A stretch of 64,000 nt of DNA from Janthinobacterium agaricidamnosum NBRC 102515 = DSM 9628 (lineage in GTDB: Bacteria; Pseudomonadota; Gammaproteobacteria; Burkholderiales; Burkholderiaceae_D). The stretch spans positions 4,611,258 through 4,675,257 of the forward strand of contig NZ_HG322949.1 of NCBI RefSeq assembly GCF_000723165.1, given 5' to 3'. The notes beneath the pieces were generated by a model that was given only the letters and a program-made list of their open reading frames with translations, was not told the origin of the DNA and did no database searches. Made by a program: the position numbers and the translations under genes. Positions 39,335-46,700 of this stretch are shown here, piece by piece (within the stretch, counting starts at the first letter, position 1; every line of letters begins with the position of its first letter).

Positions 39335-42109
39335 ATGATGATGGAAAAAGCTATATCCCGCTCGGTACGCCTGATTTGCTCAGGTGGTATTGCTGCGGTC
39401 ACCCTCGGCATGCTGGCGCAGCCGGCCATGGCGCAAGACGCCAACGTGCAGCGGGTGGAAGTCACCGGGTCGAGCATCAAGCGCGCCACCGCCGAAACCG
39501 CGTCGCCGGTACAAATCATCACCAGTGACGACTTGCTCAAATCGGGCAAGGCGACGGTCTCCGAATACCTGCAAACCCTGACCGCCGATGGCGCAGGTTC
39601 GCTGCCTACCGGCTTCGGCAACGGTTTTGCCGCCGGTTCCACCGCGATTTCGCTGCGTGGCCTGGGTGCGACCTCGACGCTGGTACTGCTGAACGGCCGC
39701 CGCATGGCGCCGTTCGCCCGCGCCGACGATGGCCAGAAAAGCTTCACCGACCTGTCGACCATCCCGATGCAAATCGTCGAGCGGATCGAGATCCTGAAAG
39801 ACGGCGCTTCGTCCACCTACGGCGCCGATGCGATCGCCGGCGTGGTCAACATCATCTTGCGCAAGGACTTCGAAGGCTTGACCGTCAAAGCCGATAGCGG
39901 CATTTCCGGCTATGGCGACGACAAGCAGAACAAAGCCTCGATCACGTATGGCAAGGGCAACCTTGAGACCGACAAATATAACTTCGTCATCAACGCCGAA
40001 TACAACCAGTCGGACATGCTGATGAATACCGACCGGTCCAGCCGCAAATGGATCGGCAAGAGCGACCTGCGCGCCTATGGCTATCCGCTGTCGAACCAGT
40101 TCACCACCGGCCAGCTTACCAGCAACCCCGGCGCCAGCCCCACCGGTTCGATCTTCAATCCGAATACCGGCAAGTATGTTTCCCTGCCGGGCTGCTCCGC
40201 ACTGTCGACCACCACGCCGCAAGACCCGAATGGCGGCTGCGCATGGAACCAGGATCAGTTCCGCTCGATGCAGCCCAAGATCGAGTCGGTCAATCTCTAC
40301 ACCCGCGGCACCTGGCAGCTCAATAGCGAGACCCAGGCTTACGCCGAAGCCGGCTACTCGAAGCGCGATACCGCCTTTACCGTGATCCCGCCTTCGGTCA
40401 GCCAGGTTGTCGCCTTTCCTGGCGGCGTAATCAACTATGGCGCCGGCGCCAATGCCGTGCAACTGGCCGCGTCTCATCCGCAAAATCCGTATGGCCAGGC
40501 GGTCAACCTGCGCTATTCCGCATTCGACGTGGGCCCGAGCACACGCCAGGCCAATAACGAGTTCAGCCGCTTCGTGGTCGGCCTCAAAGGTTCGGCGATG
40601 GGCTGGGATTACGATACCGGCTTCACCCACTCCGAATCAAAGCTGCACCTCGATTACAGCAATATGCTGAACATGAAAGTGCTCAAGGCCGCATTGGGCG
40701 ATCCAACCAGCAAGTACTTCCCGTACTACATCGGTTCGCAGGCGTACAAGAACCCGGCTTCGCTGTATGCCGCCATGGTGACCCACGCCACCTCCGATTC
40801 GACCACCAAGCTCGACATCATCGACTTCAAGGCATCGCGTGAACTGTTCGCCCTGCCGGGCGGTAACCTGGGTATCGCGGTCGGCGCGGAACACCGGCGC
40901 GATAAACTCGACAATCCTTCGCTGTCGGGCACCGAAGACGGCTCGATCAACACCAGCTATGTGGCCGCCAAAGGTGACAGCAAAGTGTCCGCGGTATTCG
41001 TCGAACTGCTGGCGCCGGTACTGAAAACAGTGGAATTGTCGGGCGCAGTACGTTACGACAAATACGACAACTTCTCGTCGACCACGCCAAAACTGGGCGC
41101 CAAATGGACCCCGCTGAAAACCTTCGCCTTGCGCGGCACGTATTCGGAAGGTTTCCGCGCACCCGGCCCAGCGGAAAGCAATAGCAGCTCGCAATCGACC
41201 GGCAACTCGACCGTGCGCGATCCTATCCGTTGCCCGAACGGCAAGAAACTGCCTGGCGCCGACGATGCGGATTGCAGCATCACGATCTCGGCAATCAAAG
41301 TCGGCAATCCGGATCTGCGTCCTGAAACGTCCAAAGGCTACACCCTGGGCATGGTATGGGATCCGATCGACAACCTGAGCCTGTCGCTGGACGGCTGGAA
41401 AATCAAACGCAGCGATGAAATCAATCCAACGACCTACAGCGATGCAGCCGCCTTGCCTAGCGCGGTCCGCAATCCGAACAATAACCTGACCATCAACGGC
41501 GTCGTGGTGCCGAACACGGGCAGCTTGTTGATCGTCAATGCGCCCTACCGCAACTCGAGCTTCACCGAAATCAAAGGTGTCGACCTGGATGTGAAACAAC
41601 GCTTGCGCCTGGGCGCATACGGCCGCGCCACCATCGGCCTGACCTGGACCCACGTCGCCTCGTGGGTACGTGCCGAATCGGACACGGCACGCTCTCAATA
41701 TGCCGGCACCCATGGCAATTGCGATACGTCGGACTGCGCCGGCACGCCGAAAGACAAGATCAACGTCACCGGTTCCTGGGACCTGGGCAACTGGAATGTC
41801 AGCGGCATCATCAATTACCGCTCCGACATGAAGAACGTGCGGGTTGAAGGCGATCCTTGCGCCTCCCAGTTGACGGACGGTACGCCTGCGCCTAACGGTT
41901 GCAAGATCGCATCGTTCACCACGCTCGATCTGTCGACACGCTGGAATTACAGCAAGCAACTGCAATTGTTCGCGTCGATCAACAACGTGACCGATAAAGT
42001 TGCGCCACTCGATCCATTGACTTACGGCGGCATCAGCTACAACCCGATGGACGCCAGCGGCGCCATCGGCCGCTACTTCAAGGTCGGCGCCAGCTACAAA
42101 TTCTTTTAA
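39335..42109 (+). CDS. TonB-dependent receptor (large, peptide/unknown substrate)
   Basis: The start was set at 39335 (MMMEKAISRSVRL), with GGGAG eight bases upstream; the frame is open earlier without a ribosome site. The 924-residue protein has a signal peptide ending QPAMAQ, a TonB-box-like VQRVEVTGS, a plug domain with LRGLGATSTLVLLNGRRMAP and ILKDGASSTYGADAIAGVVN, and a barrel ending YKFF. It belongs to the large receptor group common in Oxalobacteraceae, Xanthomonads and Caulobacter. It is divergent to a peptide ABC operon, so a peptide or siderophore-like substrate is possible, but this is position-based inference. It is a close paralogue of the receptor at 46701. A strong terminator follows. 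Confidence 0.9.
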   Translation: MMMEKAISRSVRLICSGGIAAVTLGMLAQPAMAQDANVQRVEVTGSSIKRATAETASPVQIITSDDLLKSGKATVSEYLQTLTADGAGSLPTGFGNGFAAGSTAISLRGLGATSTLVLLNGRRMAPFARADDGQKSFTDLSTIPMQIVERIEILKDGASSTYGADAIAGVVNIILRKDFEGLTVKADSGISGYGDDKQNKASITYGKGNLETDKYNFVINAEYNQSDMLMNTDRSSRKWIGKSDLRAYGYPLSNQFTTGQLTSNPGASPTGSIFNPNTGKYVSLPGCSALSTTTPQDPNGGCAWNQDQFRSMQPKIESVNLYTRGTWQLNSETQAYAEAGYSKRDTAFTVIPPSVSQVVAFPGGVINYGAGANAVQLAASHPQNPYGQAVNLRYSAFDVGPSTRQANNEFSRFVVGLKGSAMGWDYDTGFTHSESKLHLDYSNMLNMKVLKAALGDPTSKYFPYYIGSQAYKNPASLYAAMVTHATSDSTTKLDIIDFKASRELFALPGGNLGIAVGAEHRRDKLDNPSLSGTEDGSINTSYVAAKGDSKVSAVFVELLAPVLKTVELSGAVRYDKYDNFSSTTPKLGAKWTPLKTFALRGTYSEGFRAPGPAESNSSSQSTGNSTVRDPIRCPNGKKLPGADDADCSITISAIKVGNPDLRPETSKGYTLGMVWDPIDNLSLSLDGWKIKRSDEINPTTYSDAAALPSAVRNPNNNLTINGVVVPNTGSLLIVNAPYRNSSFTEIKGVDLDVKQRLRLGAYGRATIGLTWTHVASWVRAESDTARSQYAGTHGNCDTSDCAGTPKDKINVTGSWDLGNWNVSGIINYRSDMKNVRVEGDPCASQLTDGTPAPNGCKIASFTTLDLSTRWNYSKQLQLFASINNVTDKVAPLDPLTYGGISYNPMDASGAIGRYFKVGASYKFF

Positions 42110-42131
42110 TTCGCACTTGAATTAAATCAGC

Positions 42132-42163
42132 AAGGGACGGTGAGTGATCACCGTCCCTTTTTT
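42132..42163 (+). terminator. Rho-independent terminator of the first large receptor
   Basis: AAGGGACGGTGA (42132-42143) pairs perfectly with TCACCGTCCCTT (42148-42159) around a GTGA loop, followed by T residues to 42163. Confidence 0.93.
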
Positions 42164-42321
42164 ATTGCCCCCTCTCTGCTCCCTGCCTCTCATCGTCGTC
42201 CCTCGCGCCATCCTTCCACCCCGGCCGTCGTCACCAGGCCAGCACAATCAGCGCCATTCTTGCAAAATCTCAAATATCTTTTCCGCAATTGTTGTTTAAA
42301 CACACAAACGTCTATGCAATG

Positions 42322-42350
42322 TTGACTTTTTGTCGATCAAATAGTTACAT
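42322..42350 (+). promoter_or_regulatory. Sigma70-like promoter candidate of the receptor at 42493
   Basis: TTGACT (42322-42327), 17-base spacer, TTACAT (42345-42350). Transcription would begin near 42357 and leave a leader of about 135 bases containing the 42392-42406 palindrome. Confidence 0.45.
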
Positions 42351-42391
42351 TCCATGGATGCAAAATGGTAAACATTTTTCGTTGATTTTTT

Positions 42392-42406
42392 ATTACATGA
42401 TGTAAT
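42392..42406. promoter_or_regulatory. 15-bp palindrome ATTACATGATGTAAT, possible operator
   Basis: Perfect symmetry around one central base, in the untranslated leader of the receptor gene downstream of the promoter candidate. It has the form of a GntR- or similar dimer site, but the regulator is not known. Confidence 0.4.
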
Positions 42407-42492
42407 GGCCAAACAGCCGTTCGCCTTGTCTGGCGACGCCGCCGGCCGTTTTCAATCTAGTCACCCGTGCTGTTCCATCTGGAGTTTTGAAT

Positions 42493-45147
42493 ATGATCAG
42501 AGAAATACCGCTATCCCGCTCGATCCGCATCATCTGCGCCGCAGGCCTCGGCTTGCTGGCCTTGCCGGTGCTGGCCCAGGAAGCCGCGCCTGAAACGGTG
42601 CAACGCGTCGAAATCACCGGGTCGTCGATCAAACGGCTGGTATCGGAAACCGCCAATCCGCTCACCGTCTTCAAGGCGGAAGAATTCGCCAAGCAAGGCT
42701 TGACGACGGCGCAGGAAGTACTCAGCAAGATTCCATCGAATGCATCGAGCCTGGGCAGCGGCAACGCGGTCGGCGGCAATACCAGCGGCTTGCCGACCGG
42801 CGGCCAGGCCAGCGCCGACTTGCGCGGCCTGGGCGGCGACAAAACCCTGGTCCTGCTGAATGGCCGGCGCATCGCCAACCATCCATACGACGGCGCCAGC
42901 GTCGACTTGAACATCATCCCGATTTCCGCGCTGGACCGGGTCGAAGTGCTGCGCGACGGCGCCTCGGCGATCTACGGCACCGACGCGATCGGCGGCGTGA
43001 TCAACTTCATCACCAAGCGCTCGATCAATGTCACCAATATCACCGCCGAACTGATAACACCGGAACACAAGGGCGGCGCCGAGCAGCGCATCAACCTGTC
43101 GTCCGGCTTCGGCAAGCTCGATACCCAGGGCTACAACATCTTCGGCGTGCTCGATTATCACAAGCAAGGCGTGCTGACTTCGCAAGACCGCGATTTCTCG
43201 AAAACCGGCATCATCCCGAACCGCGGCCTGGCCTTGACCAGCGGCACCACCTTCCCCGGTAATTATTTCGATCCAGGTTCAGGCGTCACCGGCAATCCGG
43301 GTTTCGCCAGCGGTTGCAACCCGCCGCTGTCGGTGCCGGGAAACGGCACTTGCCGCCAGGATTACACGCGCCAGATCGACGATTTGCCGAAGCAGGAACA
43401 ATTGGCATTCTTCGGCAAGGGCGCCTTCAAGCTTGGCGACGGCCACCTGGCCACCGTCGAGTATTTGCACTCCGAGAACAAGGTCCAGTCGCGCACCGCG
43501 CCCCCGCCGCAAATCGAACTGGTGCTGCCGAATACCAGCAAGTATTACCCGGGTAATCCTGGCGGCGGCGTGCCGGCCCAGGCCGGCCTGTCGGGCCAGC
43601 CATTGATCGTCAACTGGCGCCCGACCGAGGCGGGGCAACGGCAAATCGATTCGAAAGGCACGGCCGACCGGCTGGTGCTGGCGCTGGAAGGCGAACTGGC
43701 CGGCTGGGACTATAAAACCGGCCTGACCTATTCGATCAGCAAATCGGCGGAAAACTTTACCGGCGGTTATGTGCAAGACGCATCGTTCGCGGCCGGCGTG
43801 CGCAACGGCATCCTCAATCCATTCGCCGCGCAAGACGCGGCCGGCGCCGCCTACCTGGCCAGCACCGCATTGCGTGGCGAGGTGCAAAACGCCAAGGTCA
43901 CCACCACCGGTTTCGATATCAAGGGCAGCCGCGAATTGACGCAACTGGCCGGCGGCCCGCTGGCGATCGCGCTGGGCGGCGAATTGCGCCATGAAAAAGC
44001 CGCCTTCAACGTCAACCGCGATATCGCCAGCCAGGCCACCAGTTCCGGCCTGTCCGGCTCGCAGTCGAAAGACGGTTCGCGCAATATCGAAGCGGTGTTC
44101 GGCGAAGTCAACTTGCCGCTGATTAAGGACCTGGAAGTCAACCTGGCGGTGCGTTTCGATAACTACAGCGACGTCGGCAATACCACCAACCCGAAACTGG
44201 GCGTGCGTTACCAGGCCAGCAAACAAGTCGTGCTGCGCGGTTCGGCCAGCACCGGCTTCCGCGCGCCGACGCTGTTTGAAAAAAATGCGCCGCCATCGAA
44301 AAACGATACCAACGATAGCTACGACGATCCGATCCTGTGCCCGGGCGGCAAGCCGACGCCGGCCGCCAATCCGCTGCGCGATTGCGATTTGCAGCAATTC
44401 AAGCTGCAAGGCGGCAATGCCAACCTGAAACCGGAAAAATCGAAAACCTTCGCCTTCGGCGTGGTGCTGGAACCGATCCCGGAAATCACCGTGGCGCTCG
44501 ATTACTGGAATATCCATTTGAAGGACAAGATCGCCGCGTTGCCGGAACAATCGATCTACGGCAACTATGAGAAATACAAGGCCTTGTTCTTGCGCAATCC
44601 GGACGGTTCGCCGTACGCGATCCTGGACTTGAACGACAACCTGGGCGAGGTCAAGACCGACGGTATCGATGTCAGCTTGAATGCACGTTTGCCGCGCACC
44701 AATGGTTACGGCGACTTCAGCCTGTCGGTGGATGGCACTTATGTCCACAAATACGATTACCAGAACGAGCGCGATGGCGCATTCATCAGCAACGTCGGAC
44801 GTTACGCCGATAATAATCCAGTGTTCCGCTGGAAACATACGGCGGCGCTGAACTGGCGCCTGGGCAATTGGGGCGCGACCGTGTCGCAAACCTATAAGTC
44901 GCGCTATACCGACCAGAACAATGTCGATGCGCAATACCAGCACGATGTGTCGTCGTACAGCTTGTGGAATCTGTCGGGCAGCTACACCGGCTTCAAGGGC
45001 GTGCTGGTGACGGCGGGTGTCAAGAACCTGTTCGACAAGGAACCGCCATTCTCCAACCAGGGCTCGCTGTTCCAGAAGGGTTACGATCCGCGCTACACCG
45101 ACCCGGTCGGCCGCGCGTTCTACCTGCGCGGCAGCTACACGTTTTAA
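42493..45147 (+). CDS. TonB-dependent receptor (second of the group)
   Basis: ATG at 42493 follows GGAG by eight bases; an upstream TTG at 42487 is unlikely. The 884-residue protein has a signal peptide (IREIPLSRSIRIICAAGLG, cleavage after LPVLAQ), TonB-box-like VQRVEITGS, a plug with LRGLGGDKTLVLLNGRR and VLRDGASAIYGTDAIGGVIN, and a barrel ending RGSYTF. It is more distant from the two neighbouring receptors than they are from each other. The leader words GGAGTTTTGA before the start are shared with the receptor at 39335, suggesting common origin of the 5' region. Substrate unknown. Confidence 0.91.
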   Translation: MIREIPLSRSIRIICAAGLGLLALPVLAQEAAPETVQRVEITGSSIKRLVSETANPLTVFKAEEFAKQGLTTAQEVLSKIPSNASSLGSGNAVGGNTSGLPTGGQASADLRGLGGDKTLVLLNGRRIANHPYDGASVDLNIIPISALDRVEVLRDGASAIYGTDAIGGVINFITKRSINVTNITAELITPEHKGGAEQRINLSSGFGKLDTQGYNIFGVLDYHKQGVLTSQDRDFSKTGIIPNRGLALTSGTTFPGNYFDPGSGVTGNPGFASGCNPPLSVPGNGTCRQDYTRQIDDLPKQEQLAFFGKGAFKLGDGHLATVEYLHSENKVQSRTAPPPQIELVLPNTSKYYPGNPGGGVPAQAGLSGQPLIVNWRPTEAGQRQIDSKGTADRLVLALEGELAGWDYKTGLTYSISKSAENFTGGYVQDASFAAGVRNGILNPFAAQDAAGAAYLASTALRGEVQNAKVTTTGFDIKGSRELTQLAGGPLAIALGGELRHEKAAFNVNRDIASQATSSGLSGSQSKDGSRNIEAVFGEVNLPLIKDLEVNLAVRFDNYSDVGNTTNPKLGVRYQASKQVVLRGSASTGFRAPTLFEKNAPPSKNDTNDSYDDPILCPGGKPTPAANPLRDCDLQQFKLQGGNANLKPEKSKTFAFGVVLEPIPEITVALDYWNIHLKDKIAALPEQSIYGNYEKYKALFLRNPDGSPYAILDLNDNLGEVKTDGIDVSLNARLPRTNGYGDFSLSVDGTYVHKYDYQNERDGAFISNVGRYADNNPVFRWKHTAALNWRLGNWGATVSQTYKSRYTDQNNVDAQYQHDVSSYSLWNLSGSYTGFKGVLVTAGVKNLFDKEPPFSNQGSLFQKGYDPRYTDPVGRAFYLRGSYTF

Positions 45148-45162
45148 TTTAAAACGCGCTTG

Positions 45163-45200
45163 AAAAACCGCCGCCGGCAGCGATGCCGGCGGCGGTTTTT
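45163..45200. terminator. Bidirectional terminator between a receptor gene and aroG
   Basis: AAAAACCGCCGCCGGCA (45163-45179) pairs perfectly with TGCCGGCGGCGGTTTTT (45184-45200) around a GCGA loop; T tracts occur on both strands. It serves the convergent receptor and aroG genes. Confidence 0.93.
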
Positions 45201-45211
45201 ATTTTATCGGC

Positions 45212-46273
45212 TCAGTTCTCGTCCTGCAAACGGCGCTGTTTGACCGCCGCCGCCAGCGTTTCCAGCACCGCCACGCTGCTTTGCCAATCGATGCAGCCAT
45301 CGGTGACCGACTGGCCGTACACCAGTTCCTTGCCCGGCACCAGGTCCTGACGTCCCGCCACCAGGTGCGACTCTACCATCACGCCGACGATGCGGCTGTC
45401 GCCGCTCGCCACCTGGGCCGCGATATCGGTGCACACCGGCACCTGGTTTTCCGGTTTTTTGGAACTGTTGGCGTGCGAAGCGTCGATCATCAGGCGCGCC
45501 GCCAGGCCTTGGGCGCCGATCGCCTTGCATGCTTCTTCGACGCTGACCGCGTCATAATTCGGCGCCTTGCCGCCGCGTAAGATGATGTGGCAATCTTCGT
45601 TGCCGTTGGTCGATACGATCGCCGAGTGGCCGCCCTTGGTGACCGACAGGAAATGATGCGGCTGCGACGCGGCCTTGATCGCTTCCACCGCGATCTTGAC
45701 GTTGCCGTCGGTGCCGTTCTTGAAACCGACCGGACAGGACAAACCGGACGCCAGTTCGCGGTGCACCTGCGATTCGGTGGTGCGCGCGCCGATCGCGCCC
45801 CAGCTGATCAAGTCGGCGATGTATTGCGGACTGATCACGTCGAGGAATTCGGTGCCGGCCGGCAAGCCCAGTTCGTTGATGTCACGCAGCAATTCGCGCG
45901 CCATGCGCAAGCCGTCATTGATGCGGAAACTGTTATCCATGTAGGGATCGTTGATCAAGCCTTTCCAGCCCACCGTGGTGCGCGGTTTTTCGAAATACAC
46001 GCGCATGACGATTTCCAGTTCGCCGGCGAAACGGGCGCGTTCCTTGACCAGCAGGCGCGCATATTCCATCGCCGCCTTGGTGTCGTGGATCGAGCACGGC
46101 CCGATGACGACCATCAGGCGGTCATCCTGGCCGTGCAGGATGCGGTGCAGCGCGATACGCGCGGCGGCGGCGGTTTGTCCGGCCTGTTCCGAGCACGCGA
46201 ATTCGCGGATCAGATGCGACGGCGGGGTCAGTTCCTTCATTTCGCGGATGCGCAGGTCATCGGTGCGTGGCAT
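45212..46273 (-). CDS. aroG: 3-deoxy-7-phosphoheptulonate (DAHP) synthase, class I (AroG type)
   Basis: DAHP synthase joins phosphoenolpyruvate and erythrose-4-phosphate, the committed step of aromatic amino-acid synthesis. The 353-residue protein (start 46273, GGAG seven bases before it) shows the class-I AroFGH pattern: MVVIGPCSIHD, MRVYFEKPRTTVGWKGLIND, ARTTESQVHRELASGLSCPV, the metal-binding HANSSKKP region and GVMVESHLVAGRQ. It is probably feedback-inhibited by Phe or Tyr as in related isozymes. Upstream on the same strand are a terminator, a Phe/Tyr-rich leader frame and a promoter, indicating control by attenuation. It ends at a bidirectional terminator, so it is a single-gene unit. 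Confidence 0.96.
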   Translation of the reverse strand: MPRTDDLRIREMKELTPPSHLIREFACSEQAGQTAAAARIALHRILHGQDDRLMVVIGPCSIHDTKAAMEYARLLVKERARFAGELEIVMRVYFEKPRTTVGWKGLINDPYMDNSFRINDGLRMARELLRDINELGLPAGTEFLDVISPQYIADLISWGAIGARTTESQVHRELASGLSCPVGFKNGTDGNVKIAVEAIKAASQPHHFLSVTKGGHSAIVSTNGNEDCHIILRGGKAPNYDAVSVEEACKAIGAQGLAARLMIDASHANSSKKPENQVPVCTDIAAQVASGDSRIVGVMVESHLVAGRQDLVPGKELVYGQSVTDGCIDWQSSVAVLETLAAAVKQRRLQDEN

Positions 46274-46315
46274 GGTGTTCTCCAAAAAAATTAAGATCAA
46301 ATAAATCGTCGAGGT

Positions 46316-46346
46316 AAAAAAAAACCGCCATCGCTGGCGGTTTTTT
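46316..46346 (-). terminator. Attenuator terminator in the aroG leader
   Basis: On the minus strand AAAAAACCGCCA-GCGA-TGGCGGTTTTTT (46346 down to 46319) forms a compact stem followed by T residues to 46316. It is 42 bases upstream of aroG and downstream of the aroG promoter, thus inside the leader RNA. Its 5' arm ACCGCC (46341-46336) is complementary to GGCGGT in the last codons of the leader frame (46403-46398), so an antiterminator can form instead. Confidence 0.82.
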
Positions 46347-46390
46347 AGAATTTGCTGGGATCTCGCTATTGCTGCTACGTGAACCGGCCG

Positions 46391-46459
46391 CTACTCCACC
46401 GCCTTTGGGTTGGAATTGCTAAAGTAAAAATAGCTGGTAAAAAACGCGGAGCGTAACAT
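46391..46459 (-). CDS. Phe/Tyr-rich leader peptide of aroG (22 residues)
   Basis: This frame starts with ATG at 46459, roughly 28 bases after the predicted transcription start, and ends with TAG at 46391. It codes for MLRSAFFTSYFYFSN plus seven further residues: Phe at 6, 7, 11 and 13 and Tyr at 10 and 12, so six of eight consecutive codons in the region 6-13 are aromatic. A weak GGA-type ribosome site lies ten bases upstream. Leader peptides rich in the regulated amino acid are the classical sensor of ribosome-mediated attenuation (as in pheA or trp leaders). A stalled ribosome at 10-13 would leave the downstream GGCGGT free to pair with the terminator arm and so permit aroG transcription. 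Function is inferred; a 22-codon frame by itself could be chance, but position, content and pairing agree. Confidence 0.75.
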   Translation of the reverse strand: MLRSAFFTSYFYFSNSNPKAVE

Positions 46460-46493
46460 GCAGAAAATCCAATAAATGTGTGACTGTTGGATG

Positions 46494-46523
46494 ACTATAA
46501 CAACAATCGGCCACGCTTGGCAA
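46494..46523 (-). promoter_or_regulatory. Sigma70 promoter of the aroG leader transcript
   Basis: On the minus strand TTGCCA (46523-46518) and TATAGT (46499-46494) are separated by 18 bases; each matches five of six consensus positions. Transcription should begin near 46487, just upstream of the leader peptide. Confidence 0.7.
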
Positions 46524-46700
46524 GCGATTGTCGCGCGGCACTATGTCGCATGCCGGCCACAACACCGCTGAAAGACGCGCACCACTGATGCATCTCCAAG
46601 GCCGAAAAGGGCAACGGCGAAGACTGGATCGTCTCGCCAACCGATGCGCCGGCCGCGCCGGCGCCCCCCCGATTGTTAGCTTGTCACCTAGGAGATCGAC
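46524..46700. other. 5' region of the third large receptor, divergent from aroG
   Basis: GC-rich, with no gene seen. A possible decayed coding stretch (ISKAEKGNGEDWIVSPTD) occurs in one plus frame at about 46590-46645 but has an upstream stop and no start. No clear receptor promoter was found. A ribosome site (AGGAG 46690-46694) precedes the receptor ATG. Confidence 0.35.

Larger units (their letters stand above)
42164..42492. other. Upstream region of the second large receptor
   Basis: No gene is supported in these 330 bases. The second half is AT-rich and carries a promoter candidate (42322-42350) and a 15-bp palindrome (42392-42406), which are listed separately. Confidence 0.5.

Noticed and set aside
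46560-46680. Possible riboswitch in the 5' region of the third receptor
   Set aside because: Purine-rich pieces suggested a glycine- or SAH-like aptamer, but the conserved core words and pairing could not be found; B12 box also absent.
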